Assembly: GCF_035605935.1 (NCBI RefSeq)
Contig: NZ_DATNGK010000001.1
Location: 1-54,338 of the forward strand
Length of the DNA: 54,338 nucleotides
Reading direction: 5' to 3'
Source: Actinocrinis sp035605935
GTDB taxonomy: Bacteria > Actinomycetota > Actinomycetes > Streptomycetales > Catenulisporaceae
The notes under the pieces were generated by a model. It made no database searches. It saw nothing but the letters and a program-made list of their open reading frames with translations, and was not told the origin of the DNA. This document shows positions 46,589-54,338 of this stretch, piece after piece. Position 1 is the first letter of the stretch, and each line of letters opens with the position of its first letter. The position numbers were made by a program, and so were the translations under genes.

Positions 46589-48111
46589 CGTACGAGACGC
46601 ACTCGCGGCCGGTGACCGTGCCGGCCGGTTACCAGGTCGACCGCTGGCAGGTCGGTGAGCGGCTCGGCGACGGCGGTTGGGGCAGCGTCTACTGCGGTGA
46701 ACCGGTGGCCCCGCACGATGATCCGGTGGCGCTGAAGTTCCTGCCCCCGGCGCAGCTCGCGCCGGCGCAGCGCTCGTTGCTGGGCGAGATCGTGGAACGC
46801 GAGACCGAATTCAGCAAGCTGGCCGATCACGCCAACCTGATCCATACCCGCGCCGTACTCACCCTGCGCGATCCCGGCGACCCGCGGCTCGACGGCGCGG
46901 TCGTGCTGGTCATGGACCGCGCCAAGACCAGTCTCAGGGAACTGCTGGTGGACGCGGAGGCGGGCGCCGCGTTGCCGGAGGCGGAGCGGATCCTCGTCGA
47001 GGTCTGCCGGGCTCTGGTCGAGATGCATTCGCGCGGGTGGATCCACGGCGATCTGAAGCCCGGCAACGTGCTGCTCATGGCGGACGGCTCGGTACGCCTG
47101 GCGGACTTCGGTCTCACCGCGCGGGTCGAGGGAACGCATGCGTATGTTCCGCGCATCGGCTCCTCCGACTATCTGCCGCCGGAGTGGTGGTCCGAGCGCG
47201 TCGGCGAGCGCGGCATTCCGCAACGTCCGAGCGCCGACGTGTGGGCGTTCGGGGTGCTCGCGCATCAGGTCCTTACCGGCGGACTGTATCCGTTCCCTGG
47301 TACGAGTGCGCAGGCACGCGCCTTTGCCGTGCAGGCATACGCGCGCGGTACTGCGCAGCTCAGGCTCGATGACCGGATCCCGGCCGCCTGGCGGTCGCTG
47401 ATTCTGAACTGCCTGACCTCGGATCCGGCGGTTCGCAACCAGATCGCGATCACCGACGTTCTTGACGGTGCCGAGGCGATCCAGCGCGGTGGCGCTTACT
47501 CAGGGCCCGGATCCGATGCGGCCACCGGCAATGGCGCGGGTAGCCGGACGTCGCGCCGCCGTGTTCGTGTACTGATTTCCGTTGCCAGTCTCACGGCTGT
47601 CGCCGCAGCGGGTGGTGGTTGGTGGCTGTCCAGCGACGTTTCCCCCAGCGCGCCGCCCGCCGCCGGGAGCCTGAGTGCCCACGCGGCGGTGCCTGCGGAG
47701 TATCGCGGCATCATCAACAGCGCGGCGAACCTCTGCGCCGCGCCGGAGGTGTCGCCCGCGCTGATCGCCGGAATCCTCAAGGCCGAGAGCAATTTCGATC
47801 CGAACTTCTCCGATCCGCAGACGGCCTCGTTCGGCATCGCGGGCTGGACGCCGGACGTCTTTCACGCCTGGGCGAAGGCGCCGCAGGCCGACTACATGAA
47901 GCCGAAGGACGCGGTTCCCCCTGTCGCCAGCTTCCTGTGCTGGCTCGACAAGCGGTTCACTGACGAAAAGGTGCCCGGCGATCGTGCGGCTCTCCTGGCC
48001 GCGGGCTATTACACAAGCGACATGTCGGTCATCCGGGCGAAGGGCGTGCCGAGCATCGCCGCGGATTTCGCCGCCTCGGCAACCAGATACGCAGACGAAT
48101 TCCAGCACTGA
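46585..48111 (+). CDS. Membrane Ser/Thr protein kinase fused to an extracellular lytic-transglycosylase-like domain
   Basis: About 508 aa. Residues ~19-300 are a Hanks-type kinase: GERLGDGGWGSVYCG (P-loop 28-33), ALKFL with Lys51, WIHGDLKPGNVLL (catalytic Asp156, with HGD for HRD), LADFGLT (174-176), and SDYLPPEWWSER in place of APE. A Gly/Ser/Arg linker leads to one membrane helix at ~329-348. Residues ~373-505 then face outside and look like a goose-lysozyme/SLT fold: SPALIAGILKAESNFDPN has the catalytic-type Glu401, followed by SFGIAGWTPDVFHAW and AVPPVASFLCWLDKRF. In PknB-like kinases this place is held by PASTA domains that bind peptidoglycan; an SLT-like domain is unusual. The gene is coupled to the FHA gene before it. 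Confidence 0.85.
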   Translation: MTYETHSRPVTVPAGYQVDRWQVGERLGDGGWGSVYCGEPVAPHDDPVALKFLPPAQLAPAQRSLLGEIVERETEFSKLADHANLIHTRAVLTLRDPGDPRLDGAVVLVMDRAKTSLRELLVDAEAGAALPEAERILVEVCRALVEMHSRGWIHGDLKPGNVLLMADGSVRLADFGLTARVEGTHAYVPRIGSSDYLPPEWWSERVGERGIPQRPSADVWAFGVLAHQVLTGGLYPFPGTSAQARAFAVQAYARGTAQLRLDDRIPAAWRSLILNCLTSDPAVRNQIAITDVLDGAEAIQRGGAYSGPGSDAATGNGAGSRTSRRRVRVLISVASLTAVAAAGGGWWLSSDVSPSAPPAAGSLSAHAAVPAEYRGIINSAANLCAAPEVSPALIAGILKAESNFDPNFSDPQTASFGIAGWTPDVFHAWAKAPQADYMKPKDAVPPVASFLCWLDKRFTDEKVPGDRAALLAAGYYTSDMSVIRAKGVPSIAADFAASATRYADEFQH

Positions 48112-48145
48112 TCCAGCCCGGTGGCGGTCCACCGCACAGCCTGTG

Positions 48146-48176
48146 CCGGCCGGTTACGACGCGCCGCGCCGGCCGG
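48146..48176. terminator. Hairpin between convergent kinase and acyl-CoA synthetase genes
   Basis: CCGGCCGG at 48146-48153 and 48169-48176 pair over a 15-base loop in the 79-base gap between the convergent stops. No T-tract. Confidence 0.5.
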
Positions 48177-48190
48177 GCGCTCAGCACGCG

Positions 48191-50011
48191 CTAAGCATCG
48201 GACCCCGGCTCAGGCCCGGCCACGGATCCAGACTCAGACTCAGATTCAGCCTCGGACACAGGCTGCGCCGCCGGATCAGACCCCGGATCAGCGCTCGCCT
48301 GCGGGTCTGCCAGGGCCGCTCGCGAGGTGTACTCGTCGCGCACCAGGCGTCGCAGCACCTTGCCGATGATGTTGTAGGGCAGCTGGGTGCGGAACTCGAC
48401 GACCTTCGGCACCTTGTACGCGGCCAGGTGCTCCTGACAGTGCTCGATGATCTCGTGCTCGGTGACGTGCGCGCCGTCCTCGAGGACCACACAGGCGAGG
48501 ACCGTCTCGCCGCGGTACGAGTCCGGCACACCGACCACCGCGGCCTCCCTGACCGCCGGCAGCGCCATGAGCACATCCTCAATCTCGGACGGGAACACCG
48601 AGAATCCGCTGGCGATGATCACATCCCGCTTGCGGTCGATGATGGTGAGGAAACCGTCCGGGCTCATCACCGCGATGTCCCCAGTGCGCAGCCAGCCGTT
48701 GCGCAGCATGACCGCGGTGTCCGCGGTCTCGTGCCAGTACCCTGCGAAGATCTGCGGTCCGCGCACGATCAGCTCGCCGGCCTCGCCGGGCGGCAACTCC
48801 CGGACGCCGTCATGCTCATCGATGATCATGACTTCGGTGTTGGGCAGCGGAATGCCGACGGTGCCGGGGCGGGCGTTCACCCCGATCGGGTTGCAGCAGA
48901 CCACCGGCGCGGCCTCGGTCAGGCCGTACCCCTCGACCAGTTGGCAGCCGGTGGCGGCCTTGAACGCGTCCACCGTCTCAGAGGGCAGCCGCATCGCACC
49001 CGAGATGCATGACCTCAGGCTCTTGAAGGGCCGCAGCGCATTGCGGTCCGCCGCGAGCATCTGCGAGTAGATCGGCGGGACGCCCGGGAAGATCGTCGGG
49101 TGCAGCTTCTTGGTCGCCCGGAACAGCAGTTCGAGGTCGAAGGTCGGCAGCTGCACCGTGGTCGCGCCGATGAGCACCGCGGTGAGCGCGAAGATCAGGC
49201 CGTAGGCGTGGAAGCCGGGCAGCACGCCGATCGCCACGTCCTTGCCGGGGACCAGGTTCGGGTCCCAGGCGATCACCTGATGCGCGTTGGCGACCAGATT
49301 GCGATGGGTGAGCATCGCGCCCTTCGGCCGGCCGGTCGTGCCCCCGGTGTACAGCAGCGCGGCGATAGCCCGCTCTGGATTGACCTTGGTCTGCGGCCTG
49401 GGCCCGAGAGCCTGCTCGAAGATGTCGTTCCAGTCGAGGACCGCAGCGTCTTGCGGTACCTCGGCGGTCAGCCGCGCCTTTGCCTCGCGGGCGCGGCGCA
49501 GCGGCAGTCGCAGCGCGAGGCGCAGCTTGCGCGGCAGATACTCGCTCAGCGAGGTGAGCACGACGTGGTTGAGCTGGGTGTCCGCACGGATCCGCTCGAC
49601 GCGGTCGTACGACTGGTCGAACGCGATCGCGACGGTCGCCCCGCTGTTGTGCAGCTGGTGGCGCATCTCGTCGGCGGTGTAGAGCGGGTTGAACGGCACG
49701 GCGACCGCGCCGAGACGCAGCACGGCGAACCAGGCGATGGTGAACTGCGGACAGTTCGGCAGGATCAGCGCGACCCGGTCGCCGCGTCGCACGCCGAGCC
49801 CGGCAAGACCGTCGGCGAACAGGTCGACGAGCTTGAGCAGTCGTGCGTAGGTGATCTTCCGGCCGAAGTAGACCAGCGCGGTGCGGCGGCCGTACCGGGC
49901 CGCCGCGTCATCGAGCAGTTGGGTTAGCGGCACGTCCGGTATGTCGACGGTGTGCGGAACTCCGCGCGCGTAGAAATGATGCCACGGGCGCGCGAAAGCA
50001 ACATCCGACAC
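48191..50011 (-). CDS. AMP-forming acyl-CoA synthetase (long-chain fatty acid-CoA ligase-like)
   Basis: About 606 aa. ALLYTGGTTGRPKGAMLTH is the ANL P-loop (~222-240), EGYGLTEAAP the A5 motif, NGWLRTGDIAVM the A7 motif, IIDRKRDVIIASGFSVFP the hinge, and PYNIIGKVLRRLVR the terminal Lys block (K in GKVLRR). The enzyme activates a fatty or aromatic acid to acyl-AMP and acyl-CoA. The last ~25 residues are an acidic Ser/Glu/Gly/Pro tail (SEAESESESGS) from a repetitive stretch at ~48200-48255. The GTG at 50011 has AGGTGG seven bases upstream and is preferred to the ATG at 50050. The partner pathway is not visible here. Confidence 0.9.
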   Translation of the reverse strand: MSDVAFARPWHHFYARGVPHTVDIPDVPLTQLLDDAAARYGRRTALVYFGRKITYARLLKLVDLFADGLAGLGVRRGDRVALILPNCPQFTIAWFAVLRLGAVAVPFNPLYTADEMRHQLHNSGATVAIAFDQSYDRVERIRADTQLNHVVLTSLSEYLPRKLRLALRLPLRRAREAKARLTAEVPQDAAVLDWNDIFEQALGPRPQTKVNPERAIAALLYTGGTTGRPKGAMLTHRNLVANAHQVIAWDPNLVPGKDVAIGVLPGFHAYGLIFALTAVLIGATTVQLPTFDLELLFRATKKLHPTIFPGVPPIYSQMLAADRNALRPFKSLRSCISGAMRLPSETVDAFKAATGCQLVEGYGLTEAAPVVCCNPIGVNARPGTVGIPLPNTEVMIIDEHDGVRELPPGEAGELIVRGPQIFAGYWHETADTAVMLRNGWLRTGDIAVMSPDGFLTIIDRKRDVIIASGFSVFPSEIEDVLMALPAVREAAVVGVPDSYRGETVLACVVLEDGAHVTEHEIIEHCQEHLAAYKVPKVVEFRTQLPYNIIGKVLRRLVRDEYTSRAALADPQASADPGSDPAAQPVSEAESESESGSVAGPEPGSDA

Positions 50012-50424
50012 TGAATACCACCTGTGACCTGACAATGACTGTGGGAACAATGTTGCGGCAGAGCCGCGCTATAGCCTCGCCTCGGCGGGCCGTTATGTCC
50101 AGCGCAGCACGGCTTGATTTCGTCAAGAGGCAGAAAAATGAATGCACAGCTCGCAGGCGGCGCGCGCCCGGTTTCTTCGCGCACATGCTCGATCCGGCGA
50201 GAACGTTTGACCGATTTTTACGAGGCCTGCGACAGGAAACGCGTCCGGCCCGCTGGCGCATAACCGCCGCCCCACCGGCTTCGGCTGGCGGTTTTACGGC
50301 CGTGGCGATTCCGGTGGTGTCGGAGATCGCATTCCCCCGATCCGGTGAACGTGTGCGGGCGCAGGGCACCTTCAGCGCACGCACGACACTCGGGGCCTGA
50401 GTGCGTGTACTCATCCCCAGCGCG
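50012..50424. other. 413-base noncoding stretch before the acyl-CoA synthetase gene
   Basis: I see no supported gene. It carries the promoter region of the synthetase and the tail of the aminopeptidase transcript. A stem AACCGCC/GGCGGTT at 50262-50293 is the only clear structure. Confidence 0.5.
50262..50295. terminator. Possible terminator hairpin past the M1 peptidase gene
   Basis: AACCGCC (50262-50268) and GGCGGTT (50287-50293) pair over an 18-base loop, with TTTT at the plus-strand end. It lies 130 bases after the minus-strand stop of the peptidase, so its role is uncertain. Confidence 0.35.
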
Positions 50425-51738
50425 CTACGGCAGTGGCGGGAGCGCCGTCTCGTCGAGCCATTGCGTGAACAGGTCGTCGAGTCGGTAGACGCTGTAACGG
50501 TTGGCGTGCTCGATGAATCGGGACGTGCTGACGACGCCGTGCCGGTGCTCGATCGCCCATTGTTTGAGCATGACGAAGAACGGCCCGTCGCCGAGTGTGC
50601 GCCGCAGTGCGTGCAGGACGAGTCCGCCGCGCCGGTACAACCGATCGTCGAACATCTTGCGCATGCCCGGATCGCCGAGCCGGAGGGTCTGTGGCAGCCT
50701 GCTTAGATGCGCGTGGGATTCGGCGGCCAAGTCCGCGGCGCTCGCCACGCCGTCGCCGCAGCGTTCGGACCACAGCCATTCGGCGTATTTGGCGAAGCCC
50801 TCGTTGAGCCAGATGTGCCGCCAGTCGGCCACCGTGAGGCTGTTGCCGAACCACTGATGTGCCAGCTCGTGCGCGACCAGTCGCTCGCTGCCGCGCCGGC
50901 CGTCCACGTGATTGGCACCGAAGGTCGACAAACCCTGCGCTTCGACCGGGATGTCAAGGTCCTCATCCACCACGACGACCGTGTATTCGGCGAAGGGGTA
51001 CGGGCCGAAGAGCTCCTCGAACAACTGCATCATCTGCGGTTGGCGGGCGAAGTCGTGCGTGAAACGGGCGCGCAGCCGGGCCGGGTACGCGGCGTCCTGC
51101 GACACCGGGTGCTCGGTCAGCCGGGTCCGGCTGTAGCGACCGATCTGCACGGCGGCCAGATAGCTCGCGGTCGGCGCAGGCTGTTCGTACACCCACTTCG
51201 TGGTGCCGGCCGCGACATCGTAGGCGACGAGCGTGCCGTTGGCTGCGACCGTGTAGCCGTGCGGAACGGTGACGGCGATCCGGTAAGAGGCCTTATCCGC
51301 GGGCCGGTCGTTGCACGGAAACCAGGACGGCGCGCCGATCGGCTGGGAGGCGACCAGCGCGCCATCGCTCAGTTCCTCCCAGCCCAGGGTGCCCCACTCG
51401 CTGTTCACCGGACGCGGAGTGCCGCTGTAACGGATGACCGCGGCGAAGCGGGCCCCAGGCTGCGGCGGCACGGCGGGGCGCACCCGAAGCTTCCCGCCGC
51501 GATGCGTGTACTTGGCAGGGGCACCGTCGACTGTGACCCGGTCGAGGCGGAACGCCGCGAGGTCGAGAGCGAACTCGCGCAGTGGAACGTCAGCGTCCGT
51601 AGCCACCGCGGTCAGGCTGGCGGTGGCGGACAGCCTGTTCCCGGCGGGACGGTAACGCAAATCCAGCTCGTAACTCAGCACCCGATAGCGCGTGTCACCG
51701 TGGTCCGGGAAATACGGATCCGCGGTGCCGGCACGCAT
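50425..51738 (-). CDS. M1-family zinc aminopeptidase
   Basis: About 437 aa. HELAHQWFGNSLTVADWRHIWLNEGF is the M1 site (split: HELAHQWFGNSLTV; WRHIWLNEGFAKYAEWLW), HExxH with the third ligand Glu 19 residues on. Before it, GAPSWFPCNDRPADKASYRI and STFGANHVDGRR are the domain-I strands; the GxMEN exopeptidase motif appears as STFGAN, a clear departure. The protein is short for M1 (no helical domain IV), like several streptomycete members. The ATG at 51738 has GGAG before it; a GTG at 51786 would bring the start to three bases past the stop of the upstream gene. Its position behind the Pls-like gene suggests it trims or degrades the peptide made there. Confidence 0.88.
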   Translation of the reverse strand: MRAGTADPYFPDHGDTRYRVLSYELDLRYRPAGNRLSATASLTAVATDADVPLREFALDLAAFRLDRVTVDGAPAKYTHRGGKLRVRPAVPPQPGARFAAVIRYSGTPRPVNSEWGTLGWEELSDGALVASQPIGAPSWFPCNDRPADKASYRIAVTVPHGYTVAANGTLVAYDVAAGTTKWVYEQPAPTASYLAAVQIGRYSRTRLTEHPVSQDAAYPARLRARFTHDFARQPQMMQLFEELFGPYPFAEYTVVVVDEDLDIPVEAQGLSTFGANHVDGRRGSERLVAHELAHQWFGNSLTVADWRHIWLNEGFAKYAEWLWSERCGDGVASAADLAAESHAHLSRLPQTLRLGDPGMRKMFDDRLYRRGGLVLHALRRTLGDGPFFVMLKQWAIEHRHGVVSTSRFIEHANRYSVYRLDDLFTQWLDETALPPLP

Positions 51739-51789
51739 TTCGGCTCCGCCTTCACTTCGCCCAGCAGGGGCCTGATGGTGCGACACGGA

Positions 51790-54338
51790 TCAGTCCGCTC
51801 CGGGCCAGGCCTCGATGGGGTTGCCCAGCCACCGGGTGTTCGCCGGGACCGCCTCGCCGCGCATGACGAGTGAGGCGGGACCGATCGTGACGCCCGCGCC
51901 GAGGGTGGCGCCGGGCAGCGCGATGCCGTGCGGGCCCAAGGTGGCGCCGGCCTCGATCCGCACCTCGTCCAAGCGCATGATCCGATCATGGAACAGATGC
52001 GTCTGAACCACACAGCCGCGGTTGACGCTCGCGCCCTCGCCCAGACTCACCAGATCTGCCTCCGGCAGCCAGTGGCTCTCACACCACACACCGCGCCCGA
52101 TGCGCGCGCCGAGGCCGCGCAGCCACAGGTTCATCAGCGGGGTGCCATCGACGGCCCCCACCAGCCACGGCACGGCGAGCGACTCGACGAAAGTGTCCGC
52201 CAGTTCGTTGCGCCAGATGAACGCGCTCCACAGCGGATGCTCCGCCGTCGTGAACCGGCCGACGAGCAGCCACTTGGCGGCGATCGCGAGCGCGCAGGCG
52301 ACCACTCCGGCCGCGGGCAGCACCGCGGCGCCGAGCAGCCCGGCCGCCCACCAGCCCCACGCCTGCGCGGCTGCGGCGAAGACGGCGAGCGCGAGCAGGG
52401 CGAGCGCGACGGAGCACAGCACCGGCACGACCCGGCACAGCTCCACGGCCGCCCGCGCGATCAGCAGGCGGCGGGAAGGCTCGAAGGTGCGGCTCTGGTC
52501 GCCGGCTTCCACGGCGCGCGGCAGCTTCATCGGCGGCATGCCGAGGTAGGAATCCCCGGCCTTGGACTTCTTCGGCGCGGCGGACAGCACGCCGACCAGT
52601 GCGTCGCGCGGCACCCTGCGTCCGGCGGCGGTCATGCCCGAGTTGCCCAGGAAGGCGCGCGGGCCGATGCGGGCCTCGTCGATGCGCAGCCAGCCGCCGC
52701 CGAGCTCGTAGGAGGCGATCATGGTGTCGTCGGCGAGGAACGCGCCGTCGCCCACGGTGGTCATGCTCGGCAGCGCGAGTACCGTCGAAGCCTCGACGCC
52801 GCGCCCGACCTTCATGCCCAGCGCGCGTAGCCAAAGCGGTGTCAGGGAACTGGCATAGAGCGGGAAGAGCACGGTGCGCGCGCCGTCCATCAACCGTTCG
52901 GTGGTCCAGGCCTGCCAGGCGACGCGGCCGTAGAGCGGATGCCGCCCGGCGCGCAGCCCGAGACTCAGTGCCCGTACTGCGATCAGCACCAGCAAGGCGT
53001 AAGCCAGCAGACCGGCGAGCGCGGCGGCCGGGGAAACGGCAAGCGCGGAGCCGAGCGCCGCAGGCAGGTTCGCGGCGCCGCGCACGGCCAGGCCGATCAG
53101 CAGGACGCCCGGAAGCGCGGCCAGCAGCGGCAGCAGGCTGAGCACGAAGGCGGTCCCCGAGTAGGCCAGCGCCCAGTGCGGCTTGCGCGCCGGGCGGTCA
53201 CCGGGATAGCGCGTCGCGCGGCCGGTCTTCGCGGCGGGCACTCCGGCCCAATGCTGACCGGTCTTCACCGTGCCGGCCGTCGCGGCAGCGGAGACGACCG
53301 AGCCGGGCGCTATCTCGGCGCGCTTGCCGACGCGGGCACCCGGCATCAGGACACTGCGGGTCCCGACTACTGCGCCCGCTCCGACCCGGATCGGCCCCAG
53401 ATGCAGCCGATCGCCGTCGAGCCAGTGCCCTGACAGGTCCACTTCGGTGCCGATCGCACACCCGCGGCCCAGCTTGAGCATTCCGCTGACCGGCGGCAGG
53501 GAGTGCAGGTCGACGTCCGGGCCGAGCTGGCAGCCCAGAGCGCGGGCGTACCAGGTCAGCCAGATCCCTGACAGGCTGGTCGCGCCGCTGGAATCGGCCA
53601 GGCGCTGCGCGGTCCAGAGCCTCAGATGCACGGCGCCGCCGCGCGGATACGTGCCGGGACCGACCCCGCGCAGCAAGATCCGTGATCCGGTCGCGGCGAT
53701 CGCAAGGCGCCCAGCGGGGCTGATCAGCAGCACCCAGCCGAGCAGCACCCACCACCAGGAAACGGCCGGTGCCCACGCGTGCGGCCCGTACCAACTCAGG
53801 ACATTGCTGAACGCCGCGAGCGCGACACACCACCGCGCCCCGATCAGCGCGTACATGGGCGCAAGTACCGCGCTCTGCACAAGCCCGGCGCGGCGCGGCG
53901 TGGGTTCGACGACGCGCGGGCCGTCCTGCGCAGACGCGGCAGCCGACCGGTCCAGCAGGACGGCGAGAGCGCCGAGCGTCGAGTACTGATACAGGTCCGC
54001 GACCGAAACACCGGGATAACGGGTTCTGATTCGGGCGACCAGTTGCGCGGCGGCCAGGCTGCCGCCGCCGAGCGCGAAGAAGCCGTCGGAGGGCGAGGCG
54101 GGCGGCGCTCCCAGGATCTCGCCCCATAGCTGCGCCAGCCAGGATTCGGTCCCGGTGAAGTCCGCAGCCGGGCCCCCGGGTCCGTCCGCTTCGACGCCCG
54201 GCAGCGGCCAGGGCAGCGCCGCCCGGTCCACCTTGCCCGAGGTGCGCACAGGCAGCGCGGGTACGACCGCGAGCAGCGGCACCAGCGCGGCGGGCAGCAC
54301 CGCGCGCAGCCTGTTCACCGCGTCCGCCCGATCGAATG
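51790..54338 (-). CDS. Pls-like amino acid homopolymer synthetase, C-terminal part (partial)
   Basis: The frame is open to the right edge, so at least 849 codons of a larger gene are seen; the adenylation domain start lies outside. The visible order is: end of an adenylation domain (LPVRTSGKVDRAALPWP, the A10 motif), a carrier domain with the phosphopantetheine Ser in FFALGGGSLAAAQLV, then a long membrane part with about six helices and three soluble domains built of hexapeptide-repeat-like turns (GRGCAIGTEVDLSG; GAGAVVGTRSVLMPGARVGK; GRGVEASTVLALPSMTTVGD; GATLGPHGIALPGATLGAGV). This is the architecture of epsilon-poly-L-lysine synthetase Pls and relatives, which have no condensation or thioesterase domain and chain one amino acid into a homopolymer at the membrane. 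The monomer cannot be read here because the substrate pocket lies outside the window. Confidence 0.85.
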   Translation of the reverse strand, partial: FDRADAVNRLRAVLPAALVPLLAVVPALPVRTSGKVDRAALPWPLPGVEADGPGGPAADFTGTESWLAQLWGEILGAPPASPSDGFFALGGGSLAAAQLVARIRTRYPGVSVADLYQYSTLGALAVLLDRSAAASAQDGPRVVEPTPRRAGLVQSAVLAPMYALIGARWCVALAAFSNVLSWYGPHAWAPAVSWWWVLLGWVLLISPAGRLAIAATGSRILLRGVGPGTYPRGGAVHLRLWTAQRLADSSGATSLSGIWLTWYARALGCQLGPDVDLHSLPPVSGMLKLGRGCAIGTEVDLSGHWLDGDRLHLGPIRVGAGAVVGTRSVLMPGARVGKRAEIAPGSVVSAAATAGTVKTGQHWAGVPAAKTGRATRYPGDRPARKPHWALAYSGTAFVLSLLPLLAALPGVLLIGLAVRGAANLPAALGSALAVSPAAALAGLLAYALLVLIAVRALSLGLRAGRHPLYGRVAWQAWTTERLMDGARTVLFPLYASSLTPLWLRALGMKVGRGVEASTVLALPSMTTVGDGAFLADDTMIASYELGGGWLRIDEARIGPRAFLGNSGMTAAGRRVPRDALVGVLSAAPKKSKAGDSYLGMPPMKLPRAVEAGDQSRTFEPSRRLLIARAAVELCRVVPVLCSVALALLALAVFAAAAQAWGWWAAGLLGAAVLPAAGVVACALAIAAKWLLVGRFTTAEHPLWSAFIWRNELADTFVESLAVPWLVGAVDGTPLMNLWLRGLGARIGRGVWCESHWLPEADLVSLGEGASVNRGCVVQTHLFHDRIMRLDEVRIEAGATLGPHGIALPGATLGAGVTIGPASLVMRGEAVPANTRWLGNPIEAWPGAD

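Noticed and set aside
50035..50414. ORFs on both strands between the acyl-CoA synthetase and M1 genes
   Set aside because: Overlap the synthetase start or have no ribosome site; composition is not protein-like.

Overview
The window is a 54.3-kb piece of a GC-rich actinomycete chromosome. It is densely coded on both strands, with many GTG starts and 1- to 4-base start/stop overlaps. The gene families point to a filamentous soil Actinomycetota: a CBM2 exoprotein, a DUF1707/LiaF-like protein, a DUF3349-membrane-PitA block as in mycobacteria, SNF2 plus SWIM proteins, a deazaflavin-dependent-type oxidoreductase, a P450, FHA and Ser/Thr-kinase genes, and a polylysine-synthetase-like terminal protein. 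I cannot name the genus. I see no tRNA, rRNA, CRISPR array, complete insertion sequence or prophage.

1-13.9 kb: a secreted cellulose-binding protein; a LOG-like nucleotide-binding protein; a VOC protein; a class-I glutamine-amidotransferase-like hydrolase and a DUF885 hydrolase around a small inverted-repeat element; an acidic membrane protein; a coupled SDR/QueA-like pair divergent from a GAF histidine kinase, a NarL-type regulator and a coupled FAD/Fe-S dehydrogenase; and a DUF1707 protein. A cluster of GGTCC/GGACC half-sites lies between the SDR and the kinase.

13.9-25 kb: DUF1684; a LysR regulator divergent from an EamA exporter with a (GCACC)7 repeat between them; an azoreductase divergent from a MarR regulator with nested palindromes; a GNAT protein; a methyltransferase; an RtcB RNA ligase behind a 9-codon leader ORF and a structured noncoding stretch; a DUF385-type oxidoreductase; a second methyltransferase; and a P450.

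25-38 kb: a minus-strand series holding the SWIM and SNF2 proteins, an MTH1187-type thiamine-binding protein, a GH18-like protein and a TetR regulator. The TetR gene is divergent from an MFS exporter across a perfect operator. Then come NadR and PnuC for NAD salvage, with a 23-bp palindrome in front of pnuC, a metallo-beta-lactamase-fold hydrolase, and the DUF3349/small membrane protein/PitA phosphate block.

38-54 kb: an ABC ATPase, its permease and a large propeller-phosphoesterase exoenzyme form an apparent operon divergent from pitA, probably concerned with phosphate. Next is a secreted protein with three repeated modules. It is followed by an FHA protein translationally coupled to a membrane Ser/Thr kinase whose outer domain looks like a lytic transglycosylase; this is the most unusual architecture in the window. 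The end holds an acyl-CoA-synthetase-like ligase, an M1 aminopeptidase and the 3' part of a Pls-like (epsilon-polylysine synthetase type) gene that runs off the right edge.

All functions come from reading motifs by eye; no database search was possible.
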